From Hymenopus coronatus (Eukaryota > Arthropoda > Insecta > Mantodea > Hymenopodidae): a DNA stretch of 64,000 nucleotides. The notes beneath the pieces were generated by a model. That model saw only the letters and a list, made by a program, of their open reading frames with translations, searched no databases and was not told the DNA's origin. The stretch spans positions 9,897,001 to 9,961,000 of the forward strand of contig CM060899.1 in assembly GCA_030762935.1 (NCBI GenBank), written 5' to 3'. Positions 1-12,060 of the stretch are shown piece by piece. A program made the position numbers and the translations under genes. Every line of letters starts with the position of its first letter. Position 1 is the first letter of the stretch.

Positions 1-1891
1 CTCCTGAATCTTCTCTCGCGAGAGAGTATTGCCAATACGGACACGAAAGCGGCGCAGCTGGAGAAAGTTGCACAGAAATAGGGCCAGATGGCCGCGTAAC
101 CCTGAACTGTGCAAATTACGCAGAATACCATATCGCCAAGTAGTGTCGTAAGCCCTCTCGAGGTCAAAAAAGACACTCTCGACTTGCTGCTTCAGAAGGA
201 AAGCATTCCGTACATAAGCTTCGATACGCACCAGGTTATCAACGCTTGAACGACCGCGACGAAATCCGCACTGCTCGGAACAGAGCACTTCGTTCGCCTC
301 CAACCACCTAGTAAACCGAATACTGATCATGCGTTCCAAGGTCTTGCAAACCGCTCGTGAGGCAAATCGGCCGGTAAGAGGATGGGAGGGTCCGGTCTTT
401 GCCAGGACGAGGGATAGGAATGACAATACCCTCTCGCCACACAGGCGGGAAAACCTGTTCGCGCCAAATGCGGTTATAGAGGTCCAGAAGGAATGTAACG
501 GCTGCAGGTGGGAGGTGAAGCAACATTTGTCGGTGAATATCATCGGGACCAGGAGAAGAGACCCTCGCAGCGTGTAAAGCATGAGTTAGTTCCGCAAGGG
601 TGAAGGGTGCATTGTACGGCTCACTACAGTCACTAGTAAAATCAAGGCGAAATCTCTCAGCAGCTTCCTTAATGGGAAGAAAAGCGTTGTCGTAATTGCC
701 CGTTGCACTTGTCGCAGCGAAGGAGGTGGCTAGAGCGTCGGCAACATCCCGGTCGCTGGTGAAGGTGGAGCCGTGAACGGTAGGGCCAGGGATGTATGTC
801 CTGAGACATTTGCCGGTAATGCGGCGCACCGAAGTCCACACTCTCTGTGAGGAGCTCCTGCGAGAAAGCGAGGAGACATATGCTTTCCACGAATTCCGCT
901 TGGCATTACGAACGATATAGCGCGCCTTAGCCCGGGCGCGTTTGAAAGCAACAAAGTTCTCCGCCGTCGGGTGTAGGTGGAAAAGACGAAGAGCTTTTTT
1001 ACGTGCCTTTAATGCCAAGTTGCAGTCTTCGGTCCACCACGGCACTGAAATACGCCGAGGGGTAGAAAAGCTGCGAGGAATACTGGATTCTGCTGCGAGC
1101 AAAACCGAGCAAGTAAAATACTCCACATTGTCTTCTATGGAGGTACAGCCATCGGAATTGAGATTGAGCAGAGCGGAAAACTTTTCCCAATCAGCTTTGG
1201 AGATAATCCAGAGGGGATGTTGAGTGGGTATTGGATATTGTCCCGAAAAACGAATATCAATGGGGAAATGATCACTGCCGTGAAGATCGGAAAACACCGA
1301 CCAATCCAGGAGGGGTAGTAAAGCAGGGCTGCAGAAAGTTACATCTAGGGCGGATAGGGTGCCATATGCAGAAGATAAGAATGTGGGTGCACCGGAGTTT
1401 AAGAGTAATAAACCAGACCTGTCGCAAACGTCTGCTATTATTGTACCTCGAGCATCGTCAGCAGAAGAACCCCAAATAACATTGCAAGCATTGACATCGC
1501 CCAAAAAGATCAGCGGCGGGGGAATTTGTGCTAACAATGCCCGAAGCTCAGTGTCTGAGATCACATCGTGCGGCGGCAAATAGACATTGCAAACAGAAAA
1601 GGAGATGGAAGGCAATGTTACGCGCACAGCTACCGCTTGTAGCGGGGTGTTGAGTGTAATACTGGCGGCAAGGATGGTAGGAGCCACGAGAGTAACAACA
1701 CCGTTACAAGCACGCTGGCCACCAACAAAGTCGTGTCTGAAGGATTGAAAATGACGAAGTGGAAGGGTATGGTGGGGATGTAAGTGGGTTTCCTGGAGGC
1801 AGAGGATTGAGGGTGAACGCTTGTTGATTATTTGTTGAAGGTCTGGTAAACGGGCCCTGATCCCATTGACATTCCACTGGTTTATATCCAT
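1..1891 (-). pseudogene. ORF2 of A1: endonuclease plus N-terminal reverse transcriptase, frameshifted
   Basis: The product would nick target DNA and reverse-transcribe the element RNA. It opens with MDINQWNVNGIRARLPDLQ, an APE-type endonuclease start, with CLQETHL (Glu, metal site), a GDVNACN motif and a SDHFPI motif. The linker has PWWTEDC. The RT N-terminus has SSPGPDDI and SYRPICLTS. The frame breaks near 340 by a single-base change (stop at 308). RT continues in another frame to the left edge, where FFDLERAYDTTWR (RT motif A, catalytic Asp) is readable at about 140-180. The ATG at 1891 sits 12 bp past the Gag stop and matches the start of the other ORF2 copies. Confidence 0.9.
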
Positions 1892-1903
1892 GGTGAGATA
1901 GAA

Positions 1904-3042
1904 ATTAAGGTGGTGTAATTTCTTTCTTTCTCACCTTAGCAGATTTAGCTCCAACTAACCTAAAATCCGTGTCTTCCTCAGACACCACTGGTGGTCGGGA
2001 GTCAGAAGAAGTCTTTTGGTTCGCAGAACGAGAGCGGGACGTTGCCGAAGTTCGGCTCATCGGTCTACTACGTTAACGGGAACGATCTCCAGCTAAGGAT
2101 GAACTAGGAGCACATGGGTTAGTCGACGGCTGAGATTGCTGCTGTGCATCAGAAGTTGTACACTGAGATGCAGATGATTGAGCACGTAAAGGAGCGGCTT
2201 CGCACAAGTCAGTTTGCGTCGACGCATCCGCGACAAGCACAGTCTGTAAACCGACGGATTGGACACGCTTACGGCGAACGGCTGAGGAGTATCCTGTGGT
2301 GTTGGCCGGCTTTAGCTGCTCAAAGCGCCGTCTCGCCTCAGGAAAAGTAAGATGTTCCTTCACACGTATTTCTTGTATGCTTTTCTCTGCCAAGTACATG
2401 GGACACTGTCGAGAGCTAGACGGATGACTGCCTTCACAGTTTACGCAGCACGGTGCGCGCGTACAGACGGTGTCAACGTGTGCCACTAGACCACAACGAT
2501 CGCAGGTTGCGGGTCGGGCCGAAGCGCTGGCACTTGAAGCACCGCATAGGGTTCGGCACATACGGGCGGACGGCAGCACGTTCGTAACCACAGTATAGGA
2601 ACTCCGGAACACTAGTACCCTTGAACATGAGAAAGATCGTACGCAATGGGTACTCCTTGCCCTCACATTTACCATGTAGACGGTACGCCTGACAAACTCG
2701 CTGTTATGAAAGATGGGTGGCAATATCTTCATTGGAGAGGTCGTCTAAGCTAGAGGTGGTCACAACTCCTCTACAGGTGTTCCTGGACTTGTGGGGGTAA
2801 ACTTTGATGCTGTACGATCCCAACAGAGTAGCACGAAGTAGCTTGTCCGATTGGTCTTTATTGTGGACCTCTACCAGTAGCGTACCGTCTCGCAGCCTTG
2901 TCGCGTTTTTAACCTTGCCACAGATCCTGTCAACTTCCCTTTGCACGTAGAATGGACTTATGTCTGAAAATTTCTTCGTTTCGTTCAACATAGCCATAAC
3001 AATAAACTGGTCAAAATAAGAAGGTGGTGCGCGGTTTGACAT
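1904..3042 (-). pseudogene. Gag (ORF1) of A1, with nonsense codons and a frameshift
   Basis: This encodes a nucleic-acid-binding Gag that packages element RNA. The start at 3042 gives MSNRAPPSYFDQF, then an RRM-like N-terminal region (FYVQREVDRICGK, GTLLVEV) and GVVTTSSLDDLS. Zinc knuckles follow: a first one (CFKCQRFG) in the original frame, then CDRCGLVAHVDTVC and CVNCEGSHPSSSRQC in a shifted frame. The C-terminal tail is Ser/Arg-rich and ends at 1904. Damage: an in-frame TAA near 2704, a frameshift around 2510-2530 between knuckles one and two, and a TAA at 2073. These breaks explain why the gene appears as separate short frames. Confidence 0.88.
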
Positions 3043-3833
3043 ATTGAAAAGACCCCCTTCCGGAACCGTCGGCGTCAGCCTGCCATCCGAGGGTTAAAGA
3101 AGAAAAGACATCAAATCTCTACGGTCTGTGCCGTCACGGGAACCATCCCGTGACCGATACCCAAGGCCTACGTCACAAGGGTTACCCTCCAAACACCACT
3201 GCTGGTCCATATGCGTATACCGTTCACCATGCACGCCCCGGTTTTAAGCCCCTACCACAGGAATAACCGCCTGTGGCTCCCCGCTCTAGGCCGTGCAGCG
3301 ACAGAACATATGCACGGATTCAGGGGACTTGTGGTTGATTACGCCGGGGCAACGTCAGCGGTAACACGTCCGGCTCGTGAAACTATCCCAACGACGTAAC
3401 GCGGTCGTCGGAACACCAGCACAGGCCGGGCTTACTAACAAGCTACGTGAATGTACTTGACGGTATGGACGGGCTCCGCACCTAAGGCTACACATAGGGG
3501 CAGTGGGGAGGGTGCACCCAACCTTCAAGTCTGGGACCTCCGTAGAGCACACAAATTGGGAGCTGCGCTGGAACCGTGGGACAGGAACCACGGGGATAGT
3601 GAAAGATCCCTGCTGGTGAGACAGGAGTTAATAAAGCTAATGCCTTACAAACTACTAAGTTCCATAAGCCTAGAAGAGGAAGAGGGTGATAAAGTAAACA
3701 AACGAAACAAACAAATGCAGAACAAAAGACGTGGCAACAGTGAATGGCGATGGATAGGGTGAAGTGGCGGTGAGCGGCTCGGGAACCCCCGGGTGCGCCA
3801 AACCCGTACCTACCGTAGTAGGCCCCTGGGGGG
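3043..3833 (-). promoter_or_regulatory. 5' UTR of A1 with the conserved 5'-terminal module
   Basis: About 790 bp precede the Gag ATG, close to the 777 bp in A2. The first ~55 nt (3833 down to ~3780) match the starts of A2, D, B4, X, C and B5. They contain the hairpin CCTAC-TACG-GTAGG at 3809-3822. Internal promoters and self-cleaving ribozymes are known at the 5' ends of several non-LTR families; either role here is an inference. Confidence 0.75.
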
Positions 3834-3867
3834 TGGATGAGAGAGATAATTAAGATAAAGAGGGAGG

Positions 3868-4115
3868 GTTTTTTTTGTTAGTGTTTAACGCTCACTTTTA
3901 CTACTTGTGGCACTGCAGGAGATGACACTGGTGATACATGGAAAGAAGATGGGGCACCGGTGAAATGCAATGGCGGGTGAAACGGAGAACCCAAAGAAAA
4001 CCTGCCCCTGTGCCACTTTGGCCACCACAAATCTCACAAGTGGTCGCTTGGGAACAAACCTGGGCCGTTTAGGTGAGAGGCTAGTTGTTTAACCACTTGG
4101 CCACAGAGTGGCCCC
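3868..4115 (-). mobile_element. SINE-1 (tRNA-derived), full copy with 8-bp target-site duplication
   Basis: Reading the minus strand, the element opens with a tRNA-like head and ends in an A-rich tail (the T run near 3869-3876). It is flanked by perfect GAGGGAGG repeats at 3860-3867 and 4116-4123. A better-preserved copy at 42676-42927 shows A-box TAGCCGAGTGG and B-box GGTTCGATCCC. This copy has a decayed B-box. It lies 34 bp beyond the 5' end of A1. Confidence 0.85.
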
Positions 4116-4229
4116 GAGGGAGGATTTGACAAGGCTAATGGTCTGGGTGTCATTGCAAATCAATGAAAATTTGGTTAGTTAGAAAAAGTAAAAGCTATTA
4201 TTTATATAAACAAATATTCATTCATTCAT

Positions 4230-4700
4230 ACCTCCTTGCAGAAGATTTGGCAGATTTTTGCATTCAACTTCAGGTTAGTTGCATGCAGACTTGATAGTAT
4301 CTTTGACAGATTCTTGACATGGTTTCTAAACTTGTGGCTTATAACAATATCAATCAGATATAGCAGACATGTGTCATAGTCAAACCTCTCATCTCTGATT
4401 GCATGTGACACTGAAAGGTGGCTGACAAACTGCAAAGGCTAAAGGGCAAAAACTGTAAATTTGCTGAACCCCTTGGGTAGTCACGAATGCTGTCCTAATA
4501 TCTACGGCCTTCTGCCAGTATCCCGATTTCAAGTCCTAAGTCGAGAACCACTGGGCACCAGCAAATGTGGTCAATCTGGGGTAATACGAAACAGTCTTTT
4601 CTGGTGATGGCATTCAGCTTCCTGTAGTGTAGGCAGAAGCATATCTGTATTCTTCTTTTTCTTCACCAAGGATTGTTAAACTCTTCAATTATTCTCCTAG
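4230..4700 (-). pseudogene. Gypsy reverse transcriptase fragment
   Basis: Minus-strand translation in shifting frames shows the gypsy RT landmarks YRKLNAITRKDCF, then a degraded Asp-containing motif A region, TTQGVQQ-like and LPF-like blocks. It ends with CLLYLIDIVI, where the family has YLDDIV, so a catalytic Asp is replaced. A further ~35 residues (NHVKNLSKILSSLHATNLKL) match the segment after motif C. The fragment ends at about 4230; no RNase H or integrase follows. Confidence 0.8.
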
Positions 4701-6151
4701 ATCTCCTGCACCTCTGCCTGTTTTGCCACAGAGACACATATTGGTGGTGGCTGGATTAGGTCTAGCATCTCTGGTGTTGATGGTATGGTGTAAGTGGTTA
4801 GTGTGATCATGGTCGTCATTCCCTTTGCTGAAAACCAATTGGTATGGGCTAAGTAGATGATGGTTCCTCTCTAGTTGTGAAGCAGTCAGATGGTTGAGCA
4901 AATCTTTCAGGCAAAGCCCCAGATCCTGTGATGGTGGCTGATCTTATTAAAGTCATGGCTGCCTCTGTGACTACTAATATCTGACACAGCTTCCCTTGAA
5001 TCCAGTTATCTGCGATAAGGTTGTCATTCACACTTATTACTAGGGGACAGCATCACTTAAGTTGTGGTGATGCATGTGCATCACCTTTGATGAGAGCACT
5101 CTATTGCTAAATGTCCTGGCTCGCCACACCCATAACATACACACCACTCCTTGTTTTTGAGATAGGTGCAGGTCTTGTCTTGGCCAGCTGTATCTTTAAT
5201 GCTGCCATTAATGCCTCGTGGATGATTTTATAGTTGACAAGCATAAGGGGCTGTTGTATCTTTGCATCAAGCACCCTATCAACAAAGGATTAGGCACCTT
5301 CGATGGACACGTAACTGGGTGGTAGGTATATGAGGCTTTGTTCGCCAGCCATCCAATTGCCAGGGTGAACTCCTGCATCGTCTCCCCTAGATGCTGCAGC
5401 CTTAAGCTGACTGTGGTAGGCGGCAGCTAGAGGATGGCTCTGGAATTGGTCCTTGAGTGCCTCCCAGAAGTGTTGGGACATTGCAGACATCCGAATTGCA
5501 TTCATACTTGCTATCAGTTGTGTTCTTCAGCTGACCATCAATTGTGTTTGGCAGTGGCAACTGTGGGCAGAAGACTTTGAAGGAGGATGTTCCATTGAAT
5601 GCCTGGATGCACGTAGATGTTCTTTCACATGGTCTTAACTTTCAAGTCTTTTAATCTTCCATCTAGCATCTTTTCCATTTTCATGTTCACTTCCTTTGCT
5701 CTTCCATTGACTCTTCCCTCCAGGATATTAAGCCGTTCACCAAGGTCTTCCAGGGCATTAGCACCTTCTTTGACATGCTTCAGAGCACTAACGAATTGGT
5801 CAAGGTTCTTCATGCCTCTGCCCAGTTCTTATACGTCCTCTTTTATGCTGGCAAGTTGTTCATGAATTTTACTAAATGTATTTTTGATATTCTTCATTCC
5901 ACACTCTATCATCTCCATTTTTTCTGTTATGAACATTATTTCCTATTTCATTTCATCCATTTCAGCTTGCGCATCTTTATTTCCTCAAGTATAGCTTTCA
6001 TCATCTCCTCCATCATGGCATGGACTCCCACTTCTGATGCTAGTATAACAAAGACTCTTTTTCTCCACTCTTTATTTTTCCAAAATCTGTTGCAACCTGC
6101 TCTCAAATAGCAGTGTTTTGTAACCACTCTGCAATACAATCTCTCTGCCAC
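4700..6151 (-). pseudogene. Gypsy Gag and protease remnants
   Basis: The Gag start is taken as the ATG at 6151. Coiled-coil-like, Lys/Glu-rich segments follow (about 5625-6151). A Gag core segment lies at 5290-5505. A CCHC knuckle, CYGCGEPGHLAIEC, is readable at about 5096-5137 although neighbouring frames are broken. The protease region (4849-5031) reads WIQGKLCQILVVTEAAMTLI; gypsy proteases have DTGA at this place, so the catalytic Asp appears mutated. Multiple frameshifts make this non-functional. Confidence 0.75.
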
Positions 6152-6599
6152 ATTTGTTGTGGTGATGATACAGTTTGTTCATTGTTGCACATGAATCATT
6201 GCCACTAAAAACTGCACACACAGCATAGCTTCCTTGCCTTTTTTTACATATTCATTGGAAATTACCAGAAAAGCTCTGCATGTGATGTACAGTATCAGTA
6301 TTACAAACTTGCTTAACATAAGAATGGATGATGGACATTAAAAACCCTTCCAAAAGAAAAGGTATTCACTCGCCTGTGTGTAACAATCACAACTACTATG
6401 CCGCACACTTTAACACATGCAACAATGGTTGGCAACAATCTCTTATGACATGTAAAGCAGGCTATTAACATATGTCTGGTGATTATTGTTTCAGGGCAAG
6501 TCACAATATCTATAAAATTTAAAACTTTTATTTACTTAACGAAAGTTTTAAATTAAGTAAATATTTTATCAAAAAATTATTAAAGATGATGAAAAAATT
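6152..6599. other. Non-coding stretch upstream of the gypsy relic
   Basis: This is AT-rich sequence with no supported gene, LTR or primer-binding site. If the gypsy element once had a 5' LTR it should lie here on the minus strand, but no matching second LTR is available to confirm one. Confidence 0.5.
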
Positions 6600-7190
6600 T
6601 CCTCCTTCAAATGGTTATAATCAATAAGCTGACAACATGATCTCTATAAAATTCTACACCTGCTGTAATCAATGATCATACCTTGTAAAAGCTGATAACT
6701 GGCCTACTCATGTTCTATATAACATTCTATACCTAGCTATGATGAATGTTCATACTTTGCATAAGCTGATAACATAATTTCTATAAAATTCAACACCAGG
6801 TATATTCAATCCTCATACCTTGCATAAGCTGAAAACTGACCCACAGATGTTCTATATAACATGCTATACCTAGCTATGATAAATTGATCTATATAAAATT
6901 CTACATTAAGTATAAACAATGCTGATACCTAACCTGAAAACATTATCTGTATAAAATTTTACACATAGTTATGATAAATACTGATACCTAAGCTGATAAC
7001 ACAATTTGTATACCTAGCTATCAACAGTGTTTATACCTTCCATAAGTTGATAATGTTATTATTATAAAATTATACACGTAGTTATTGCTCAGTGCTCATA
7101 CCTTATATAAGCTGATAACATCATCTCTATAAAATTCTACACTAACTATAATAGTTATACTTTGTATAGATTGATTACTATCTAGACTCT
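6600..7190. repeat. Diverged AT-rich tandem repeat, period about 60-75 bp
   Basis: Recurring blocks such as AAGCTGATAAC, TATAAAATTCTACAC and TAGCTATGATAAAT alternate through this interval. The AAGCTGATAAC-like block recurs near 6627, 6690, 6766, 6823, 6934, 6995, 7047 and 7111. Units have diverged and unit length is irregular. No reading frame of note crosses it. Confidence 0.7.
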
Positions 7191-8268
7191 CTTTCATAAT
7201 GAAGGTTGTGAAGGAATTGTTTGTGCAATACAGGAATTCCTATCAATATTGAGTACTGTAAGCTTCAGGAATGAAAATCACATCTAAGGATGATAAACCC
7301 AAGAGATGTGAAAGAAGGCTTTGCATAAAGAACACCACATGTCATTCTTGTATTTGCAAAACACTGTGCAAAAGGTTGAACTTTTAATGGAACACCTTCT
7401 TTCTACAGCTAAAGCCTATATTTGTATAACTCGTGTGTGGTTTTTGTTCAAATAATTTGTTTCTGCACATAAAACCAAAACTAATTTATACAATAATGTT
7501 AATTTGTTTAGTTAATTTTCATGTATATCATCTTACCAGAGTTTCAGAAAACATGCACACATATCAGACATACAAAGCGAAGCACTTTTATAGTAAAACT
7601 ATTTACCTGAGATATATTTAAAATATTAACAAAATAGTGAATACATAATTTAATTTCCAACATAATCTATGAACAGGGAAAACACCAAGCAATATAAACC
7701 ACAAAACATAGGGGGAAAAAATATATATCTGAAGTCAGAAGTACCACTCCAGCTAGATTCAAAGATATTTACAAGTCAGAAGTCATATACCTCCCTCTAG
7801 GCCATTATAGTTGTCACAAGCAAGAAATTCCATCAGTCTGAGACTAAAGGGTAATATAGTACATGGTACTGAGCAGACACTATGTATATTTTATAAAATT
7901 ATTCTGGAACCTAAAGGCTAACTGGAATAAAACCTGTGTTTTTCACTTTATCTGATATAGAACAAAGTATATATTATAAAATTATTCTGCAAGCCATATG
8001 CTAATTGGAGTCGAAACAACATTGTCGTTTAAATGTAAAATCATCATCTACATATCATCAGAGTACACTAGGTGTAAGCAAAAATTCCATATTTTTACGT
8101 GCTAATAAAAATGCATCATTTGACTGCTAGTGGGAGTTTTAGGGAATTCATAAAACTAGGGAATTTTAGTAGTGTTAGTCAATTTATTCCATTTCAAAGT
8201 TCAACCTAATAACCAATTTGTCTCTTAAAATTTGATATATTAGTAAATCACTTCCCACAAGTATTATA
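7191..8268. other. Non-coding sequence with a local duplication at about 7880-8020
   Basis: No gene is supported. Two adjacent copies of a ~90-bp segment are visible, each with TATAAAATTATTCTG followed by a block like GCTAACTGGA. The stretch lies downstream of the zinc finger exon and could hold its 3' UTR; no clear polyadenylation site was assigned. Confidence 0.45.
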
Positions 8269-9640
8269 CTAGTGTGACTTTAAGCCTTCATGGGTCAATT
8301 TATGTCTTTTCAAATGTGACATCCGAGTAAAATACTTTCCACAAGTATCACACTTATGAGGCTTTATGTCTTCATGACTCAATTTATGTGTATTCAAATG
8401 TGAAATGTGAGTAAAATACTTCCCACAAGTATCACACTTGTGGCACCTTATGCCTTCATGAATCAATTTATGTGCATTCAAATTTGTCACCCAAGTAAAA
8501 CACTTTCCACAAGTCTCACACTTGTGGGGCTTTATAGTTTCATGAGTAAGTTTATGTGTATTCAAATTTGACATCTGAGTAAAACACCTCCCACAAGCAT
8601 GACACTTGTAGGGCCTTATGGCTTCATGAGTCAGTTTATGAGTGTTCAAATTTGACATCTGAGTAAAACACTTCCCACAAGTATCACACTGGTGGGGCTT
8701 TATGCCTTCATGAATAATTTGTGTGTATTCAAATCTGATATCCGAGTAAAATACTTCCCGCAAGTATCACATTTGTGGGGCTTTATGCCTTCATGAATCA
8801 ATTTATGTATATTCAAATGTGAGACCCAAGCAAAACACTTCCCACAAGTATCACACCTGTGGGGCTTTATGGCATCATGAATCAGTTTGTGTGTGTTCAA
8901 ATTTGACATCTGAGTAAAACACCTCCCACAAGCATCACCCTTATGGGGCTTTATGTCATGAGTCAGTTTATGTGTGTTCAAATTTGACATCTGAGTAAAA
9001 CACTTCCCACAAGTACTACACTTATGGGGCTTTAAGCTTTCATGAATCAATTTATGTGTATTTAAATGTGAAACCAAAGTAAAACACTTCCCACAAGTGT
9101 CACACTTGTGGGACTTTAGGACATCATGAGTCAGTTTATGTGTTCTCAAATTTGACATCTGAGTAAAACACTTCCCACACGTATCACACTTGTGGGGCTT
9201 TATACCTTTATGAGTCAATTCATGTACATTCAGATTTGACAATTGAGTAAAATACTTCCCACAAGTAACACATTTGTGGGGTTCTATGCCTTCATGAATC
9301 AATTTATGTCTATTCAAAACTGTGATCTCAGTAAAACACTTCTCACAAATGTCACACTGGTAAGGCATATTACTCTCATGAATTAGTTTATGTCTGTTAC
9401 ATCTTCACACAATTTTCACAATTGTAATTTATATACATGTTCTCTCTAAACAAAATTGTTTTCTCACTATAACTCCTCTCACTAAAGTCACACAATTCTA
9501 CACTATTGTAATGAGAGAAATTATTATACTCAAAGCATGAAGATTTGCTGACCATCTTTTCACCATCATGTTGTTCAGAGTAAATACTTTTCTGTATTGA
9601 AGACACTTCTGGTGCATGTATTTCTTTACTCGTGCATGAC
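8269..9640 (-). pseudogene. C2H2 zinc finger array exon, disrupted (13 readable fingers)
   Basis: This would encode a DNA-binding C2H2 protein of the nucleus. A splice acceptor (CCCAATGCAG) precedes the exon at 9640. About 75 residues without fingers come first, then a degenerate finger start (YNCENC, ~9405-9425) that has lost its middle and the frame. Eight fingers run 9368-8720, with linkers HEGIKPHKC. One finger has its first Cys changed to Gly (HKGDACGRC, ~8930). A 1-bp deletion near 8716 breaks the frame; five more fingers follow from 8763 to the TAG at 8269. Beyond it a further finger (TCGK..FTN) is readable with stops. Either a decaying gene or an assembly problem; two or more lesions favour a pseudogene. 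Confidence 0.85.
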
Positions 9641-11954
9641 CTGCATTGGGAGTATAATTTATAATTACTGAAATATAACAGAAAATGTTTATATATGCAT
9701 ATATTATCCTACATATTGTTGCAGCAAACATAGCAAATAAATAAAAAATTGAGGTGTATGCAGTTCATAATATTAATCTTGAAGATCATATTTAGCTGAT
9801 CTAGGCACTGAAAATATATAAATCAGAATAAGCACTAATTGAAACCATTATAATAAAGTTTTACTAACTCGTAAAATGAACTAGATAATGAAAAGTTTTG
9901 AAATCTTTCTTTTATTCAAAGGCATACAGCTAAAAGATATTTTTGATGAAATTGCAAGGAATTTTTATGCACTTACATATGAACAACAACAACAAAAATA
10001 ATAAACAAACATATTATGAACGACATGTAGAAAAGTTCATCTTCTCTGCATATCATAATACAATGTTACCAGGTGATGAGAAAAATTGTAAAATAATCAC
10101 ATTTTTTAACTGTGGTAACCAAAGCACCATATTGAGAAGAGTGAGTGAGAGAGAGAGTGCATGCACAGTTAAGTGTACTTATGCAGGATTGAGCATGTGT
10201 AAACACAGAACACAGCAACAGTCTCCATGGCATAAATGAGGATTTCAAGGCCATGTACAAAAAAACCACAGGTAAGGGAACTAAAAATTTATACTTTAGT
10301 GACAACAGTAACTCTTGCTATAAGAAAATGTAAACATGCTACAGAGTTATTTTGGAAATAGCAGCTTCTTCTTTATATTAATCCTATTCAAAATAGAACA
10401 TTTCTTTTTCTTTATTTACTGAATACAATAAAACTACCAACCATATGCTAAGATATCTAAACCATGGTCCCCAAAACTTTTTAACCCTTAGGTTGAACCT
10501 ATATTCCATAAAACTTCTGTTGTATCATTTTGCTCTCCACACTGTACCTGACCTCTTCTCCTTGTTTAATTATCTCTTAACCTTCTCAAAATGTCCCCAC
10601 CATTTTAATTTTTACAGTATCTTCAGTTAAATCATCTCAGATTCCATTGTTTTATCATTCCTCGATCTTTTAATCACTACAAAATGTAATAAATACAATA
10701 TTCAGTGTTTACAATTATTCCTAACTTTTTTAAAACTAATAGTTTTGTACAAAGCATATTGTTTTAAATAGATCACAAATATATACTTATTTCTACCTCC
10801 TGCAATTTCGTTTTTAATTCTTATAAATGCTAAGAACCTCTGTTCTGTATTTCATACATATATCCTGTCTTCTCTATATTTTACACCCTCCGTATTGCTC
10901 TGTTCAAACTATATCATGATTGATTTCATCTGATAGGCAAATATCAGACTTCTAATGTGTTTCAGAGCTTCCCAAACCAACACTCTCTTCCCATTATATA
11001 TTTTTGGAATTGCATGCGTCTTTTAATCAGATGTATTTTTAAACCTGTGTACCAATAATTTAAATTCTGTCCACTATTAGACCCTTTCTCTCTACACTTC
11101 ATAAGTCAGTGACAAACTCCTGAACAAACACACACATCACTATAACACATTCTGAGTACTATATCTACCCTTGGTGTCCCTCAGATTTCTACTTCATTTC
11201 AACTACTACTTCACAAATTATTTCCTTGTCAATGTGCGGTTTTATATAAACATATGCTATGATTAGTTTTTCTTTCATTTGTATGTATTTTGACATGAAG
11301 TTGTTGAAAAATATTATTAATTAGATTCCTTCACTATCTCTATTGGTTTCCCATTTATAAACTGTATATTTTAATAATTTATACAATATCCGTTCATTAT
11401 ATATTGATTTACTTCTTTGGTTTTCCAGTTACACTACAACTTTGTTGATATCTTTTCAAGGGATCTTAGGGAAAAAAGAAACATATTAAGTGAAAGCATA
11501 CAATAGGCAGGGAAAAACGGATGGGCAGAAAGGAAAGAAAATTATACAAACTTATATTAGAAAAAAATACTGTAATGCACAATATGAAAACTATACTTAA
11601 TCTCTATATAACAAATCCAAGAAACTCTGGATTCTGTGCTTCAACTATTTACAATGACAGCACATAGAGCTAGATGAACAATCAACATCAGCAGATGTCT
11701 TTGATGATCTCAGTCACTACGTACCATTACGAATGTTAAACAGGTGCATGCTCTCTATATGGGGGAAATAAAAGAGAAATTCTCTTAAACATGGCAATGA
11801 TATACACAAATAAGTGAGCATTGTGTGCAGAAACACAGAAATGAATGCCATAAAACAAAACACATAGATGAAATACAGATATATTTAAAATAAACATCTG
11901 TTGCTGCATCTGAACATTACAAGGATCTTGTTAACATTAGTTGATTAGGACCAG
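9641..11954. other. AT-rich non-coding sequence, probable intron of the zinc finger locus
   Basis: No supported gene. If the exons at 22342-22844 and 8269-9640 belong together, this is the 3' end of their intron. The acceptor at 9640 has only a modest pyrimidine tract. Confidence 0.5.
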
Positions 11955-12060
11955 TTGAAAAATTCAATGCCACAGCCGGGAATCGAACATGGTTCTCCCG
12001 CTCTCCATGCAGTTGTTCTAACCATTGAGCTAAAGTGACAATCTGCCGGTATGGCATTCA
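11955..12060 (-). mobile_element. tRNA-derived SINE-like sequence
   Basis: On the minus strand a tRNA-like head shows A-box TAGCTCAATGG and B-box GTTCGATTCCC with the expected spacing. A GTCAC/GTGGC acceptor pairing is possible. It differs from SINE-1 and SINE-2 heads. The sequence beyond (towards 11850) may be SINE body, but its end was not found. A decayed tRNA gene is the alternative; mismatches in the anticodon stem argue against a working tRNA. Confidence 0.6.

Larger units (their letters stand above)
1..3833 (-). mobile_element. Non-LTR retrotransposon A1 (I-like, lineage A), cut by the left edge
   Basis: A minus-strand element reads from its 5' end at 3833 off the left edge. Order is 5' UTR (3833-3043), Gag (3042-1904), a 12-bp gap, then ORF2 (from 1891). 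The 5' end is the run of Cs followed by the hairpin-bearing module shared with six other copies here. Gag and 5' UTR resemble A2 (14951-20746) and not the lineage B copies. Both reading frames are damaged, so the copy is not autonomous. The lineage is inferred from Gag similarity; the clade (I-like with RNase H) is inferred from the full-length relatives, because the RNase H part lies outside the window. Confidence 0.9.
4230..6151 (-). mobile_element. Ty3/gypsy LTR retrotransposon relic (Gag-protease-RT)
   Basis: A decayed minus-strand block carries Gag, a zinc knuckle, an aspartic protease and the first half of a gypsy reverse transcriptase in canonical order. It stops abruptly after the RT YLDD region near 4230. 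No LTR is visible at either side, so the ends are missing or unrecognisable. The integrase relic at 13080-13620 on the plus strand could be from the same family, but no overlap exists to test this. Confidence 0.8.
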
